Positions 17,801 to 28,375 of a stretch of DNA of 64,000 nt are shown here, in pieces. This DNA comes from Pandoraea fibrosis. GTDB lineage: Bacteria > Pseudomonadota > Gammaproteobacteria > Burkholderiales > Burkholderiaceae. Under the pieces are notes generated by a model that had not been told where the DNA came from, made no database searches, and saw only the letters and a list, made by a program, of their open reading frames with translations. The stretch's first letter is position 1. Each line of letters begins with the position of its first letter. The DNA lies in the NCBI RefSeq assembly GCF_000807775.2, contig NZ_CP047385.1, forward strand, positions 1,302,001-1,366,000. Reading direction: 5' to 3'. A program made the position numbers and the translations under genes.

Positions 17801-18019
17801 GACAAACTCCGGTCGCGAACATGTCACACCACGGGGGGATGCCGCTTGGCGGGCAAAGTGTGGCGTTTTCACTATAGTCCATGCGGCTCTGGCTGGCACT
17901 CGGTTGCCGCTACGCGGGTTGCGGGACTACACTACAGACGCAGTTTCCCGAATGCCGTTGCCATGCTGCGCGGCGGCCACGCTGGCGTCAACCGCCACTT
18001 CGCTGTCCGGGGGATCGTG

Positions 18020-18544
18020 ATGACTCAGGCCATGCTGGACTCCACTCCCGCCGTCGCGTCGACGGCACCCGTGACCCCTGTGGCCATCGATCACGTCGCG
18101 TATCCGAGCTACGACGCGCTTCTCACACACCGCTTCTACGTCGACGTCATGGGCTTCGCGCTCGCTGGCGCACAGACCGGCATGAGCCGACTGTGGGGCA
18201 AACCCTATCTGCTGGTGAGCTATCAGATCGCCCCGGGTGAGGCGCTGGCGTTTTTCCATTGCGACGGGCTGGCGCCGAAAGGTCATTCCGACACGCCGGC
18301 GACACAGATTCATCACGTCGCGTTGCGCGTGCGCGATCTCGAGGCGCTCGAGCGCTGGAAGTCACGCCTCACCGCGCACGACGTGCCGTTCGCGCTCGAG
18401 CGTCACGGCGAGGCAGAGCATCTCTACCTGCTCGATCCGAACGAAATCATGCTGGAATTGTGTGTGCAGACGCCGGAATCGGCGGCCGGACAATTGCACG
18501 GGGCGCACGATATCTTGCAGCGCTGGGTCGACGGTGTGAGGTGA
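18020..18544 (+). CDS. VOC-family (glyoxalase/dioxygenase-fold) metalloprotein
   Basis: The 174-residue protein contains a pair of beta-alpha-beta-beta-beta modules of the vicinal oxygen chelate fold. Metal-ligand candidates are His in AIDHVAY, His in IHHVALRV and Glu in IMLELCVQ. Members include glyoxalases, dioxygenases and resistance proteins; the substrate here is not evident. The ATG at 18020 has GGGGG nearby and removes an unconserved upstream extension. Confidence 0.85.
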   Translation: MTQAMLDSTPAVASTAPVTPVAIDHVAYPSYDALLTHRFYVDVMGFALAGAQTGMSRLWGKPYLLVSYQIAPGEALAFFHCDGLAPKGHSDTPATQIHHVALRVRDLEALERWKSRLTAHDVPFALERHGEAEHLYLLDPNEIMLELCVQTPESAAGQLHGAHDILQRWVDGVR

Positions 18545-18618
18545 GCGGCGGGGAAGGGCTGACAAGTGCCGAGAAGGGCCGGAAAGGGCCGACAAGGCGC
18601 CCGGCGAACGCACAGCGC

Positions 18619-19227
18619 TCAGGCTTCGGTGTCCTTGCCAAGGCCGTCCCAACTCGTGGAGGTCGGGGGCGCAATGCCGAACAGGTCGATCACACGCGAG
18701 ACCGTATCGTCGACCATGGCGTCGAGCGATGCCGGACGGTTGTAAAAGGCTGGCAGTGGCGGATAGACGATGCCGCCCATTTCGGTGACCGCCGTCATAT
18801 TGCGCAGGTGCGCGAGGTTGAAGGGGGTTTCGCGCACCATCAGCACGAGGCGGCGGCGCTCCTTCAGGGTGACGTCGGCCGCGCGGGCGATCAGATTGTC
18901 CGAGAGTCCGTGCGCGACGCTGGCAAGCGTCTTCATGGAGCAGGGGGCGACGACCATGCCGGCTGTCGAGAACGAACCGCTGGCAATGTTCGCGCCGATC
19001 TCGCGCACGCTATGGTAGTGGTCGGCCAGCGCCTGCACATCGGCACGCTCCAGCCCGAGTTCGTGGCGCAGCGTCAGCCAGCCTGCGCTCGATACCAGTA
19101 AATGCGTCTCGACGCCGCCCATGGCGCGCAGCCGCTCGAGCAGTCTCACGCCATAGATCGCGCCGGTCGCGCCGGTGATGGCAACGACCAGACGCGCGGG
19201 CTGTGGGCTCTGCGTCGATGGCGTCAT
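18619..19227 (-). CDS. ubiX: Flavin prenyltransferase UbiX
   Basis: The 202-residue enzyme transfers dimethylallyl phosphate to FMN, making the prenylated flavin cofactor of UbiD decarboxylases in ubiquinone synthesis. It has the flavoprotein motif AITGATGAIYG, the APCSMKTLA loop and the conserved REtPFNLAHLRNM segment. It starts ten bases after the grxD stop and ends the hemA-prfA-prmC-grxD-ubiX series. Confidence 0.96.
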   Translation of the reverse strand: MTPSTQSPQPARLVVAITGATGAIYGVRLLERLRAMGGVETHLLVSSAGWLTLRHELGLERADVQALADHYHSVREIGANIASGSFSTAGMVVAPCSMKTLASVAHGLSDNLIARAADVTLKERRRLVLMVRETPFNLAHLRNMTAVTEMGGIVYPPLPAFYNRPASLDAMVDDTVSRVIDLFGIAPPTSTSWDGLGKDTEA

Positions 19228-19237
19228 CGAGGCGGAA

Positions 19238-19552
19238 TTACGCGAGGTCGGCGAGGACCTGCTTGAGTTCGCCGCTCTGGTACATCTCCATCATGATGTC
19301 CGAGCCGCCGATGAATTCGCCGCCGATGTAGAGCTGCGGAATGGTCGGCCAGTTGGCGAATTCCTTCACGCCCTGGCGGATTTCCTCGTCTTGCAGCACG
19401 TCCACCGTGAACAGATTGTCGACGCCGCAGGCCTTCAGGATTTGCACGGCGCGGCCCGAGAAGCCACACATCGGGAATTGCGCGTTGCCCTTCATGAAGA
19501 GCACGACGGGATGTTCGGTGACGATTTGCTGGATACGTTGCTGGGTGGTCAT
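19238..19552 (-). CDS. grxD: Monothiol glutaredoxin Grx4/GrxD
   Basis: The 104-residue monothiol glutaredoxin binds and transfers 2Fe-2S clusters using glutathione. The active site is the single-Cys CGFS in QFPMCGFSGRA, and WPTIPQLYIGGEFIGGSD is the GSH-binding region of the family. It sits between prmC and ubiX in the same orientation. Confidence 0.97.
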   Translation of the reverse strand: MTTQQRIQQIVTEHPVVLFMKGNAQFPMCGFSGRAVQILKACGVDNLFTVDVLQDEEIRQGVKEFANWPTIPQLYIGGEFIGGSDIMMEMYQSGELKQVLADLA

Positions 19553-19633
19553 GGTGGAAAAGCCCGTTGGGATGCCGGAAATTCGGCGTATCCGGCATTT
19601 TAGCGGTTTTCGGCCGCGTCCGTCGGCGTGTGC

Positions 19634-20506
19634 TCAGACGCGCCGGCCACCCGTGGTGCGTTCGATACCGGCGAGATCGCGCTCGGAGACGACGTCGGCA
19701 AAGCCCGCGGCCAGACAAAGTCCGCGAACGTCGGCGGCCTGATGGTAGCCATGTTCGCACAGCAGCCAGCTATCGGGCAGCAGCCGCGACGGCGCCCCGG
19801 CAACGATCGTGCGCAGGGCGGCGAGGCCATCGGCATGGTCGGTCAGCGCGTCGACCGGCTCGAAGCGCAAGTCGCCCTGCGAGAGATGTTCGTCTCCCGA
19901 CACGATGTACGGCGGATTCGAGACGATGATGTCGAACGGCGCGCTGTCTTCCGGCAACCCTGCGTACCAGTCGCTGGCGACGAATGCGACGCGGGCATCC
20001 AGCCCGAGTTGCCGGGCGTTTTCGCGCGCGACGTCGAGGGCGTCGGTCGAACGGTCGAGCGCGATGACCCGGGCGTCGGGCCGGCTGTGGGCGATGGCCA
20101 GCGCAATCGCGCCGCTGCCGGTGCCCAGATCGAGCACACGCGGCGCGGTGCGACCTTCGAGTCGCGCCAGTGCCAGCTCCACGAGCAGTTCGGTTTCCGG
20201 CCGGGGAATGAGCACCGACGGGCTGACCGTCAGCGTCAGGCCGAAAAACTCCCGTGTGCCGGTCAGATAGGCGATGGGCTCACCCGCCACGCGACGCGTA
20301 TGCAGAGCGCGATAGACGGCGACGGTCTCGGGCGCGAGCGGCTCGCGGTCGCGCGTGATCAGTTGCGTGCGGGTCCAGCCGAGCACATGCGAGAGCAGGA
20401 TGCGCGCTTCCTGCGGCGGCAGCCCCGGTTCGCGCAGCAGCGAGGCGACGGTGGTGGCCATCGTGCCGGCGTGCCGAGAATGAGCGTCGCCTGCCCCTTG
20501 CGGCAT
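19634..20506 (-). CDS. prmC: Peptide chain release factor N5-glutamine methyltransferase
   Basis: The 290-residue SAM methyltransferase modifies the Gln of the GGQ motif in release factors. The SAM site is LDLGTGSGAIALA and the catalytic signature is SNPPY. The start at 20506 shares one base with the prfA stop (TGATG), implying coupled translation with its own substrate; an internal ATG 15 codons later is a weaker choice. Confidence 0.96.
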   Translation of the reverse strand: MPQGAGDAHSRHAGTMATTVASLLREPGLPPQEARILLSHVLGWTRTQLITRDREPLAPETVAVYRALHTRRVAGEPIAYLTGTREFFGLTLTVSPSVLIPRPETELLVELALARLEGRTAPRVLDLGTGSGAIALAIAHSRPDARVIALDRSTDALDVARENARQLGLDARVAFVASDWYAGLPEDSAPFDIIVSNPPYIVSGDEHLSQGDLRFEPVDALTDHADGLAALRTIVAGAPSRLLPDSWLLCEHGYHQAADVRGLCLAAGFADVVSERDLAGIERTTGGRRV

Positions 20507-21588
20507 CAGGCAGCCTCGCCCAGCGACGCCAGCAGCTCGGCCTGATGCTCGGTGACGAGCGCGTTGATCATGTCGTCGAGATCGCCGTCCATGATGTATT
20601 CAAGCTTGTAGAGCGTGAGGTTGATGCGGTGATCCGTCATCCGCCCCTGCGGGAAGTTGTACGTGCGGATGCGTTCCGAGCGATCGCCCGAGCCGATCAG
20701 ACTCTTGCGCGTCGCGGCTTCTTTCGCTTGCTGGGCACGCAACTGGCCGTCCTTGATGCGCGCGGCCAGCACCTTGAGTGCCTTGTCCTTGTTACGGTGC
20801 TGCGAGCGGTCGTCCTGACATTCGACGACGATACCCGTCGGCAAGTGCGTGATACGCACGGCCGAGTCCGTCTTGTTGACGTGCTGCCCGCCTGCGCCCG
20901 ACGCACGGAAGGTGTCGATGCGAATGTCCGCCGGATTGATTTCGACTTCGGCGACATCATCGGCTTCCGGCATCACGGCTACCGTACAGGCGGACGTATG
21001 AATGCGCCCCTGGGTTTCCGTGGCCGGCACACGCTGCACACGATGACCGCCCGACTCGAACTTGAGACGCGAGTACGCGCCCTGGCCGATCAGACGCACG
21101 ATCACTTCCTTGTAGCCGCCCAGATCCGATTCGCTGGCCGACATGATTTCGACTTGCCAGCGCTGGCGTTCCGCGTAACGCGTGTACATGCGCAGCAGAT
21201 CGCCCGCGAACAGCGCCGATTCGTCGCCGCCGGTGCCGGCACGGATTTCCAGAAAGATGTTGCGATCGTCGTTCGGGTCGCGCGGCAACAGCATGCGTTG
21301 CAGCGAGCTTTCGATGTCGTCCATGCGAGCGCGGGCATTCGCGGCTTCGTCTTCCGCGAACTCGCGCATCTCGGGGTCGGCCGCCATTTCCTGCGCCGCC
21401 GCGACATCGTTCTGGGCGTCGCGGTATTGGCGATATTGCGCGACGACCGGCGCCAGCTCGGCGTGTTCGCGAGTGAGCTTGCGGTAGTTGTCCAGATCGC
21501 GCGTGACGTCGCCCTGACTCAATAGCCCATCAAGCTCGACCAGACGTTGCGTCAACTGGTCGAGCTTGGCTTGCATGCTCGCTTTCAT
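20506..21588 (-). CDS. prfA: Peptide chain release factor 1
   Basis: RF1, 360 residues, recognises UAA and UAG and triggers peptide release through the GGQ motif ([12 protein letters not shown]). The codon-recognition domain has the usual PxT-region sequence of RF1. The start codon directly abuts the hemA stop (TAG-ATG), the classic hemA-prfA-prmC arrangement. RF1 is the factor that would terminate at the TAG inside ettA in this window. Confidence 0.98.
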   Translation of the reverse strand: MKASMQAKLDQLTQRLVELDGLLSQGDVTRDLDNYRKLTREHAELAPVVAQYRQYRDAQNDVAAAQEMAADPEMREFAEDEAANARARMDDIESSLQRMLLPRDPNDDRNIFLEIRAGTGGDESALFAGDLLRMYTRYAERQRWQVEIMSASESDLGGYKEVIVRLIGQGAYSRLKFESGGHRVQRVPATETQGRIHTSACTVAVMPEADDVAEVEINPADIRIDTFRASGAGGQHVNKTDSAVRITHLPTGIVVECQDDRSQHRNKDKALKVLAARIKDGQLRAQQAKEAATRKSLIGSGDRSERIRTYNFPQGRMTDHRINLTLYKLEYIMDGDLDDMINALVTEHQAELLASLGEAA

Positions 21589-22881
21589 CTATTTGTCGGC
21601 GTTTCCCGAGGTGCGGAACAGTTCGGGAATGAGGTGAATGATTTGCTCGCGCGAATCGCCGCGCGCCGTGTTCAGCGCGTGCGTCGGGCCGTGCAGGAAT
21701 TTCTTGGTGAGGGATTGGGACAGGGCTTCGAGCACGGCGGCGGGATCGTCGCCGCGCGCGAGCATGCGCTGGGCACGCTCAAGCTCAGCCAGCCGCATGG
21801 CCTCGGCGGTGCCGTGGATGTCGCGGATGACCGGCACGACGCTGCGCGCCTCGAGCCATTGCATGAAGTTCTGTACGCGCGTCTCGATGATCGCTTCGGC
21901 TTGCGCGACCGCTGCCTGACGCAGCGCATTGCCTTCGCGCACGACCGCGCCGAGATCGTCGACGGTGTAGAGAAAAACGTCGGTCAGACGGCCGACTTCC
22001 GGCTCGATGTCGCGTGGCACGGCCAGATCGACCATGAACATCGGCTTGTGCTTGCGAGCCTTGATGGCGCGCTCGACCGCACCCAGACCGATCAGCGGCA
22101 ACGTGCTCGCCGTACACGACACGACGATGTCGAACTCGTGCAGGCGTTGTGGCAATTCCGACAACCGGATGGCCGTGCCGCCCAGACGCTCGGCGAGCTT
22201 TTCGCCGCGCTCGGCAGTCCGGTTGGCGATGAACAGCGCTTTCGGATTCTGTGCAGCGAAGTGCGTGGCGCACAGCTCGATCATCTCGCCGGCACCGATG
22301 AACAGCACCTTTTGTGTGCTGATGCTTTCAAAAATGCGTTGGGCAAGACGCACCGCCGCAGCGGCCATCGACACCGAATGCGCACCGATCTCGGTCTGGC
22401 CGCGGACTTCCTTGGCGACCGCGAACGTGCGCTGGAAAAGCTGGTTCAGATACGTGCCCAGGGCGCCGGCCTCGGCGGCTGTGCGCACGGCATCCTTCAA
22501 CTGGCCGAGGATCTGCGTCTCACCGAGCACCATCGAGTCGAGCCCGCTTGCCACGCGAAACGCATGACGCACGGCGTCGGACTGGGGAAGGGCGTACAGG
22601 TGAGGGGCGAGGTCGCCGGCGGGAATGTTGTGGAACTGGGCCAGCCAGTGCACCGCGCGCTCGCGAGCGGCGGTGTCGTCGGTCACGCAATAGATCTCGG
22701 TGCGATTGCACGTCGACAGAATGGCGGCCTCGGGGGCGCTCAGTCTGCCGCTATCGGTGCCGGTCCACAGACTCTTCAGGCCTGCCAGCGCCGGCTCGAT
22801 CCGCTCGAACGGAAACGCCACCCGTTCGCGCAGCGAGACGGGCGCCGTGTGGTGGTTCAGGCCGAGAGCGAGCAGTTGCAT
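21589..22881 (-). CDS. hemA: Glutamyl-tRNA reductase
   Basis: This 430-residue NADPH enzyme makes glutamate-1-semialdehyde from Glu-tRNA, the first committed step of C5 tetrapyrrole synthesis. The N-terminus [19 protein letters not shown] and the nucleophile Cys in LSTCNRTE are clear, followed by a Rossmann domain ([13 protein letters not shown]) and a C-terminal dimerisation helix. ATG 22881 was chosen by family N-terminus; the open frame extends 131 codons further upstream without conservation. Confidence 0.97.
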   Translation of the reverse strand: MQLLALGLNHHTAPVSLRERVAFPFERIEPALAGLKSLWTGTDSGRLSAPEAAILSTCNRTEIYCVTDDTAARERAVHWLAQFHNIPAGDLAPHLYALPQSDAVRHAFRVASGLDSMVLGETQILGQLKDAVRTAAEAGALGTYLNQLFQRTFAVAKEVRGQTEIGAHSVSMAAAAVRLAQRIFESISTQKVLFIGAGEMIELCATHFAAQNPKALFIANRTAERGEKLAERLGGTAIRLSELPQRLHEFDIVVSCTASTLPLIGLGAVERAIKARKHKPMFMVDLAVPRDIEPEVGRLTDVFLYTVDDLGAVVREGNALRQAAVAQAEAIIETRVQNFMQWLEARSVVPVIRDIHGTAEAMRLAELERAQRMLARGDDPAAVLEALSQSLTKKFLHGPTHALNTARGDSREQIIHLIPELFRTSGNADK

Positions 22882-23164
22882 GATGTGGGGGATCTGATAG
22901 CCCCTGATTATAGCGCGTCGACGCGATCCCCGTTTCGAGGGGCCACATGCGGCGCGCTTCCGGATAGCGTGCTCCATCATGGCGCAGCCGTCCGGTTTTG
23001 ACAAATAGACATCCCTTATACCCGGCATAGCGCGCCCTGCCGCTGCCGTCGTTTGTTGATATATCAGGGGGGTGTCAAGCGGGACGGGGCCGTTCACGGG
23101 GATTGCCGAAACGTCGGGTTTCAAGGCTATACTGCCTTCGGGTTCCCGTCCTTGGAGACACGTC

Positions 23165-23419
23165 ATGGGCATTATCGGCACCATCGTCGTCGGTCTGATT
23201 GTCGGTCTTATCGCACGCGCCCTGCATCCCGGCCGGGACAGCATGGGCATCATCATGACCATCATTCTCGGCATTGCCGGCGCGCTGCTCGCCCGCTACG
23301 TCGGACAGTTTCTCCACCTCTATACCGAAGGCCAGTCGGCCGGCTGGATCGCCTCCATCATCGGTGCGATCGTGCTGCTGGTGATCTACGGCGCCATCAA
23401 GCGCAGCCGCGCGGCCTGA
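23165..23419 (+). CDS. GlsB/YeaQ/YmgE-family membrane protein (first of two)
   Basis: The 84-residue inner-membrane protein has three hydrophobic segments with the family pattern [14 protein letters not shown] and GIAGALLAR, and a central GAIVLL segment. Relatives are general-stress or acid-stress induced proteins of unknown mechanism. A GGAGACAC site lies a few bases before the ATG. A paralogue follows 21 bases downstream. Confidence 0.88.
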   Translation: MGIIGTIVVGLIVGLIARALHPGRDSMGIIMTIILGIAGALLARYVGQFLHLYTEGQSAGWIASIIGAIVLLVIYGAIKRSRAA

Positions 23420-23440
23420 CACGACCCACGAGACCCGGTC

Positions 23441-23680
23441 ATGGACATCGTCATCCTTCTGCTCGTAGGACTCGTGGCCGGGTGGCTCGCCGGGCTGGTG
23501 GTCGGCGGCAGCTTCGGCCTCATCGGCGACATGGTCGTCGGGGTGATCGGGGCGTTCGTCGGCGCGTGGTTGTTGCGGCATCTGGGTATCGCTGTGGGAT
23601 ACGGCACGCTCGGGCGCATCATCACCGCCACGATCGGCGCGATCGTGCTGCTCGCGCTGTTGCGTCTGGTGCGACGATAG
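23441..23680 (+). CDS. GlsB/YeaQ/YmgE-family membrane protein (second of two)
   Basis: The 79-residue protein has three membrane segments and the same Gly-rich patterns (GLVAGWLAGLVVGG, GVIGAFVGAWLL, TIGAIVLLALL). It differs markedly from its upstream neighbour, so this is an old tandem pair. They are probably co-transcribed as a small stress operon. Confidence 0.87.
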   Translation: MDIVILLLVGLVAGWLAGLVVGGSFGLIGDMVVGVIGAFVGAWLLRHLGIAVGYGTLGRIITATIGAIVLLALLRLVRR

Positions 23681-24093
23681 GCCGCACGAGCGGGCCGGAA
23701 ATCGGGACATTCGCACGGCATCGCCCGGCGCTCACCGGTGGTTCCGTGTCGCATCGGAACAACGTGGGATGGCCGATGCGCGTCGTGCGGGTCTTTCGTC
23801 GTCCAAAACCTTCCAAAACCAGAATCCGAACAGGGTTTTGCATGGCGAGGCGCCTTGTGGCATGAGGCTTTGCGGCCTGACGTGGGGCACCGTCAAGCGC
23901 GTCATACGCGTTTTCCCGCGTTCGGCTATGCTTGTCGCCATCGCCAGGCCCAAGTCGTCTTGACTACGCGTGCGGCACCGCCGCCACGTTCGATCCCCGT
24001 CTTCCGTCTGCTGGCGTGGCTGCCGTGCCTGACAGGGGCGCGGCGGCGCTCCTCGCAAGTTGGTACGCCCGATCCCCCTCATTAAAAGAACAC
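23681..24093. other. Intergenic region upstream of the DHA2-type transporter
   Basis: About 410 bases without a supported gene. Two short Cys/Pro-poor open frames on the plus strand lack family features. The promoter of the MFS gene must lie here. I see no clear palindrome, riboswitch or terminator. Confidence 0.4.
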
Positions 24094-25593
24094 ATGTCTG
24101 CGACACGCAACTCCATGCGGCCATTCATCGTGGCATCCGTCATGGCGGCAACCTCCATGGTTGCCATCGAAGCCACGATCATTTCGACGGCCATGCCGCA
24201 AATCGTCGCCCAACTCGGCGGCCTGAATCTGTATAGCTGGGTCTTCTCCGCCTTCCTGCTCGCGCAGACCGCCATGACCGTGGTGTTCGGCAAGCTGGCC
24301 GATCTCTATGGCCGCAAGCCGGTCATTCTCGTGGGCATCGTCGTTTTTCTGGTGGCGTCGCTCGGCGGCGGGCTGGCATGGTCGATGCCGGCGATGATCG
24401 CCTTCCGCCTGTTGCAGGGCGTGGGCGCCGCGTGTATTCAGCCCGTGAGCCTCACGATCATTGCCGACTACTACCCGATCAGCGAGCGCGGCAAGGTGCA
24501 GGGCTATCTGGCGAGCGTCTGGGCGATCTCGGCCGTGCTCGGCCCGATGCTCGGCGGCATCATCATTCGCGAATTGTCGTGGGCGTGGATCTTCTGGATC
24601 AACATCCCCATCGGTTTGCTGGCCGGTGCGGGCTTTATCGCCTATCTGCACGAAGACGCCCCGCGTCAGCGCCCGAGCATCGACGTGCTCGGCGCCGGGT
24701 TCTTCACGATTGCCGTGGCGGCGCTGATGATTGCGCTGACCGATGCCAACGCCTTCTCCGACACGCACGTCTGGGGCGGGGTGCTCGCCTGCGCCATCGC
24801 GTCGCTGCTGTTCGTCTGGCAGGAACGCCGCGCCAAGGACCCGATGATCTCGTTCGCGCTGTGGAGCCGCCGTCCGATCGCGGCGGCCAACGCGGCGACG
24901 CTGCTCTCGGGCATGGTGCTCATGGGGCTGACGACCTTCCTGCCGATGTACGCGCAAGGGGTGCTGCGTCAAACGCCGGTCGTCGCGGGCATGGCGCTCA
25001 CCATGATCATGGTCGGCTGGCCGATTGGCTCGACACTGGCTGCCAAGACGTTTGCGCGTTTCGGCCTGCGCCGCATTCTCGTGGGCGGCAGCCTGCTGAT
25101 GCCGGTTGGCGGCATCGTCTTTGCGCTGTTGGGGCCGAGCAGTTCGCCATTACTCGCCGGCTTTGGCTCCTTCCTCATGGGCTTCTCCATGGGCACGGGC
25201 AGCGTGAGTGCCCTCGTGCTGATTCAGGAACTGGTCGATCCGTCGCAGCGCGGCAGCGCCACGGCGTCGAACATCTTCTCGCGCAATCTGGGCAGCACGC
25301 TGGGGGCGACGCTCTTCGGCGCCGTGCTCAACTTCGGGCTGACGCATTCGAGCGACGTGGGTGTCGTCACCTCCGATCAGTTGCGTCACGTGCTGGAAGA
25401 CCGCGGCGGGTCGACGGTGGCCGATCAGGCCATTCGCGCGGTACTGCAACATTCGCTGCACCTCACGTTCCTGTCGATCCTGGCAATTTCGGTGGGCGTT
25501 GTGCTGTTGCTGCTGCTGGTGCCGACCAACGCCGTGGACCGTTCGCGCGACGCCAAGCGTGAAAAGCCGGAATTCGTGCCGGGCGGACACTGA
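24094..25593 (+). CDS. MFS drug-resistance transporter, DHA2-like (EmrB type)
   Basis: The 499-residue inner-membrane antiporter carries the MFS motif A (GKLADLYGRKPV) after TM2 and the drug-H+ antiporter motif C-like stretch AVLGPMLGG in TM5. Thirteen to fourteen hydrophobic segments are apparent. Relatives export hydrophobic drugs using the proton gradient. The start MSATRNSMRPF at 24094 is preceded by AAAAGAAC. No adjacent membrane-fusion protein or regulator is present, so it probably acts alone. Confidence 0.9.
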   Translation: MSATRNSMRPFIVASVMAATSMVAIEATIISTAMPQIVAQLGGLNLYSWVFSAFLLAQTAMTVVFGKLADLYGRKPVILVGIVVFLVASLGGGLAWSMPAMIAFRLLQGVGAACIQPVSLTIIADYYPISERGKVQGYLASVWAISAVLGPMLGGIIIRELSWAWIFWINIPIGLLAGAGFIAYLHEDAPRQRPSIDVLGAGFFTIAVAALMIALTDANAFSDTHVWGGVLACAIASLLFVWQERRAKDPMISFALWSRRPIAAANAATLLSGMVLMGLTTFLPMYAQGVLRQTPVVAGMALTMIMVGWPIGSTLAAKTFARFGLRRILVGGSLLMPVGGIVFALLGPSSSPLLAGFGSFLMGFSMGTGSVSALVLIQELVDPSQRGSATASNIFSRNLGSTLGATLFGAVLNFGLTHSSDVGVVTSDQLRHVLEDRGGSTVADQAIRAVLQHSLHLTFLSILAISVGVVLLLLLVPTNAVDRSRDAKREKPEFVPGGH

Positions 25594-25620
25594 TCGACGC
25601 GTTCGTTCATGCGACACAAG

Positions 25621-25653
25621 AACGGCCGGTGGAGATCCTCCACCGGCCGTTTC
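25621..25653. terminator. Bidirectional Rho-independent terminator
   Basis: A perfect 14-base stem (aacggccggtggag / ctccaccggccgtt) with an ATC loop lies between the convergent MFS and penicillin-acylase genes, with T's after it on the plus strand and A's before it. Confidence 0.92.
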
Positions 25654-25687
25654 TCATGGCTTCATGGCTTCGAGGCTTCAGGGGGAC

Positions 25688-28129
25688 TTAACGCGACGCC
25701 TCGGGCACCAGATGCAACCGCGACTCCGTGTCCGCTTCCACGGCTGCGCGCGAGTACGGCAACTTGAAGTACTCGCCATCGAGCCATTTCTGCGCCAGAT
25801 CGCGATAGTGCGGACTGTCCGGGTTGCCCGATTCGCCGGGCAGGTTCATCGCGCGCGTGTTATCCCAGTTGCCCACATCGACCACGATCCGGAACGACGG
25901 CCCGTTCGTTTGCCGGAAGTCGCTCACCCGATACGTCGACTGGTTCGGCGTGAACGGGCTGCCGCCCTTGGGGAGCGGACCGACGTTGAGCTTGGCGCGC
26001 ATGTCGGCGTCGACGGCGTCGGCGAGCGGGTGCGCGTTCAGATTCGTCTGAAGTTTGCCCCACTGCCACGCACCGGGATCGCTGCCTTGCAGCTTGACCA
26101 TTTCGCCCCACGCTTCGCCAAGACTTGAGAGCAACACGGCGTCTCGCCTGGCATTGGCGTTCTCGCCGAAGCGGGCCGCAGGCTGTTCGAGCGCATCGAG
26201 CATGGCGGCCGGGTCCGGTGCGCCGAAGCTCTCGGCGGCGGCCTTGGGCAGCACGGCGTTCTTGTAAGCGCGGCCCAGATGGCGGCTGAACCAGACTTCC
26301 TCGAGCGCAGCCTGAGCGGAGTCTGCGCGCATGTCGGCATCCCAGCCCTTGAGCAGCCTGAGTGCGGCCGCCGTTTGCGGGTCGTCGCTGGAGAGTGGCG
26401 TGAGCAACGCCATGAGACGCCGCGCCGGAATCGACACGATGTCGTTTTGCAGGCGTTCCGAGTCCTCGAGGGAGACCTTGTCCTTGGCCTTGAGCACCTC
26501 GTCGATGCGGGCATGGCGCGAGCCGTTGGTCCATTCGAAGCCGAGCTTGCGTTCGGCATAGGGGTAGCCGGCCGGCATGTTCATCTCGTTGGACGTCGTG
26601 AAGTAGCCGGTCGCCGGGTTATACGCCGACGGCAACTGATCGCGCCGCCAGAAACCGGCCCATTCGTAACGACCATCGCCCGGCACGGGCATCAGCCCGT
26701 CCCAGTTGGGACGAATCGGGGCCATGCCGCTCGGCACCCAGCCGATGTTGCCCGCCGTATCCGCATAGACCTGATTGACGGTCGGTGCGCCCCAGGTATT
26801 GAGCGCCGTCTGAAACTCGGCGTAGGTCTTCGCGCGCATGTAGCGCATGGCGTCGAAGTAGGGCGACATGCCCGGCTCCAGCCAGGCCGTGCGCACGGCA
26901 TAGGCGCGATGCTTGGCGGCGTCGACATAGATCACCGGGCCGTGCTTCGTGAACTTGAGGTCGGTCTGCACCGGCGCGCCGTCGCGTACCTCGATGCTCT
27001 CGTGAACGGTGCGCATCGGTACCCACTTGCCGCGATAGCGATACTGATCGGGGTTGGCAGGGTTCAACTCGTAGACGTACAGATCTTCCTGATCGATGTT
27101 GAAGATCGTGAGACCGAATGCGATGGTGCCGTTATGTCCGATGGCCACACCGGGGATAGCGGGCTCTCCCGCACCGATCAGATTGAGCGTGGGCGTGCTC
27201 ACCTGCACGATGTAGCGCAAGCTCGGTGCGGCATAGGCACGGTGCGGATCGTTCGCCATGATGGCGCGGCCCGTGGCGGATTTCTGCGGCGAGATGACCC
27301 AGTTGTTGCTGCCTTCGGCCGATTCCGTCGAGACATCGTAGGGGCCGTTGTCTGCGAGTTGCACCACGTCGGCGTCGGCATGTTGCAGCGAATCCCTGGT
27401 GATCTTCACACCTTGCGTGGCGAGATCGAAAACCTTCAGCAGATCGTCGGGCAGACACGGATCGAGGCCCTCGGGAACCTGCGTTTTCCACGTCGGTTGC
27501 AGACCCACGCGCACGCTGTCGGCGTCGAGCGACGCGCGGCATACGACCTTGGCGCGGGCGACTTCGCTCTTCAGATTGCGCGTGAGGCCGTGGCTGCGAA
27601 TGCGCACGATATCGTCCGCCGACCATTTCGCCGGCCAGTAGCCGACCTTGCGGAATTCATACGGCATCTGATCGGGATGCGACGCGAGCCAGCCGATGTA
27701 GGCGTTCACGCCAGCGGCAAACGCCTCGGCAGCGGGTTTGGCGTCCGGGCCATAGCGGCGCCACTCGGTCGCCATGTCGCCACGGTAGACGAAGCGGCGT
27801 GCGGCGTCGTCCTGCGCCACATAGGCACGTCCGAACACTTCGGATAACTGGCCGAGTCCACGGCGTCGCCACAGGTCGATCTGGAACAGACGGTCGCGTG
27901 CGGCATTGAAGCCCTGCACGAAGAAGCCATCGCGTTCATTGGCGGCGAAGATGTGCGGCACGCCATGATGATCGATCAGTATGTCGGCCGGTTGCGACAG
28001 GCCGGCGACGCTCAGGGTTTGCGATGGCGTGGCGGCTGCCGCACCATCGGCGGCATGCAGCGACGCGCTCCACGTCGTGACGGCAAAGGCTAGCACACTG
28101 GCGGCGTGGATGGCATTGGGGCGTTGCAT
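25688..28129 (-). CDS. Penicillin acylase-family Ntn hydrolase
   Basis: The 813-residue exported precursor has a signal peptide (cleavage likely after LHA, about residue 26) and the alpha/beta layout of S45 peptidases. Autoproteolysis would expose Ser274 in EGSNNW, the N-terminal nucleophile of the beta chain; Asn in NHNGTIAFG-like IGHNGTIAFG contributes the oxyanion hole. Members cleave penicillins, cephalosporins or acyl-homoserine lactones, so quorum-signal quenching is possible. The start at 28129 has AGGAGGAAG upstream. Confidence 0.92.
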   Translation of the reverse strand: MQRPNAIHAASVLAFAVTTWSASLHAADGAAAATPSQTLSVAGLSQPADILIDHHGVPHIFAANERDGFFVQGFNAARDRLFQIDLWRRRGLGQLSEVFGRAYVAQDDAARRFVYRGDMATEWRRYGPDAKPAAEAFAAGVNAYIGWLASHPDQMPYEFRKVGYWPAKWSADDIVRIRSHGLTRNLKSEVARAKVVCRASLDADSVRVGLQPTWKTQVPEGLDPCLPDDLLKVFDLATQGVKITRDSLQHADADVVQLADNGPYDVSTESAEGSNNWVISPQKSATGRAIMANDPHRAYAAPSLRYIVQVSTPTLNLIGAGEPAIPGVAIGHNGTIAFGLTIFNIDQEDLYVYELNPANPDQYRYRGKWVPMRTVHESIEVRDGAPVQTDLKFTKHGPVIYVDAAKHRAYAVRTAWLEPGMSPYFDAMRYMRAKTYAEFQTALNTWGAPTVNQVYADTAGNIGWVPSGMAPIRPNWDGLMPVPGDGRYEWAGFWRRDQLPSAYNPATGYFTTSNEMNMPAGYPYAERKLGFEWTNGSRHARIDEVLKAKDKVSLEDSERLQNDIVSIPARRLMALLTPLSSDDPQTAAALRLLKGWDADMRADSAQAALEEVWFSRHLGRAYKNAVLPKAAAESFGAPDPAAMLDALEQPAARFGENANARRDAVLLSSLGEAWGEMVKLQGSDPGAWQWGKLQTNLNAHPLADAVDADMRAKLNVGPLPKGGSPFTPNQSTYRVSDFRQTNGPSFRIVVDVGNWDNTRAMNLPGESGNPDSPHYRDLAQKWLDGEYFKLPYSRAAVEADTESRLHLVPEASR

Positions 28130-28375
28130 TGTCTTCCTCCTGTTCTTGTTGGGGGGGCTTGATGCTGCGGAGTACCACGCAATCCTAGACACATCGTGCA
28201 GGCGTGCAACCCATATTCCGGGAAATGGAATAAATTCTGAATCGTCGAGCCGCGACGGGCGGTTGCGCTGTTGCGGCGCCGCCAACTGCGGCACCTGTGC
28301 CTGCTTGGGTTCGTATTGTCAGGTGAACCCGTCGACGCGCCTGTGGGACACTGTGTCACCTTTGCGAACACGCCA

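Noticed and set aside
18551..18600. Repeated GAAGGGC/CCGACAAGG units downstream of the VOC gene
   Set aside because: The units are short and imperfect and look like chance in G-rich sequence.
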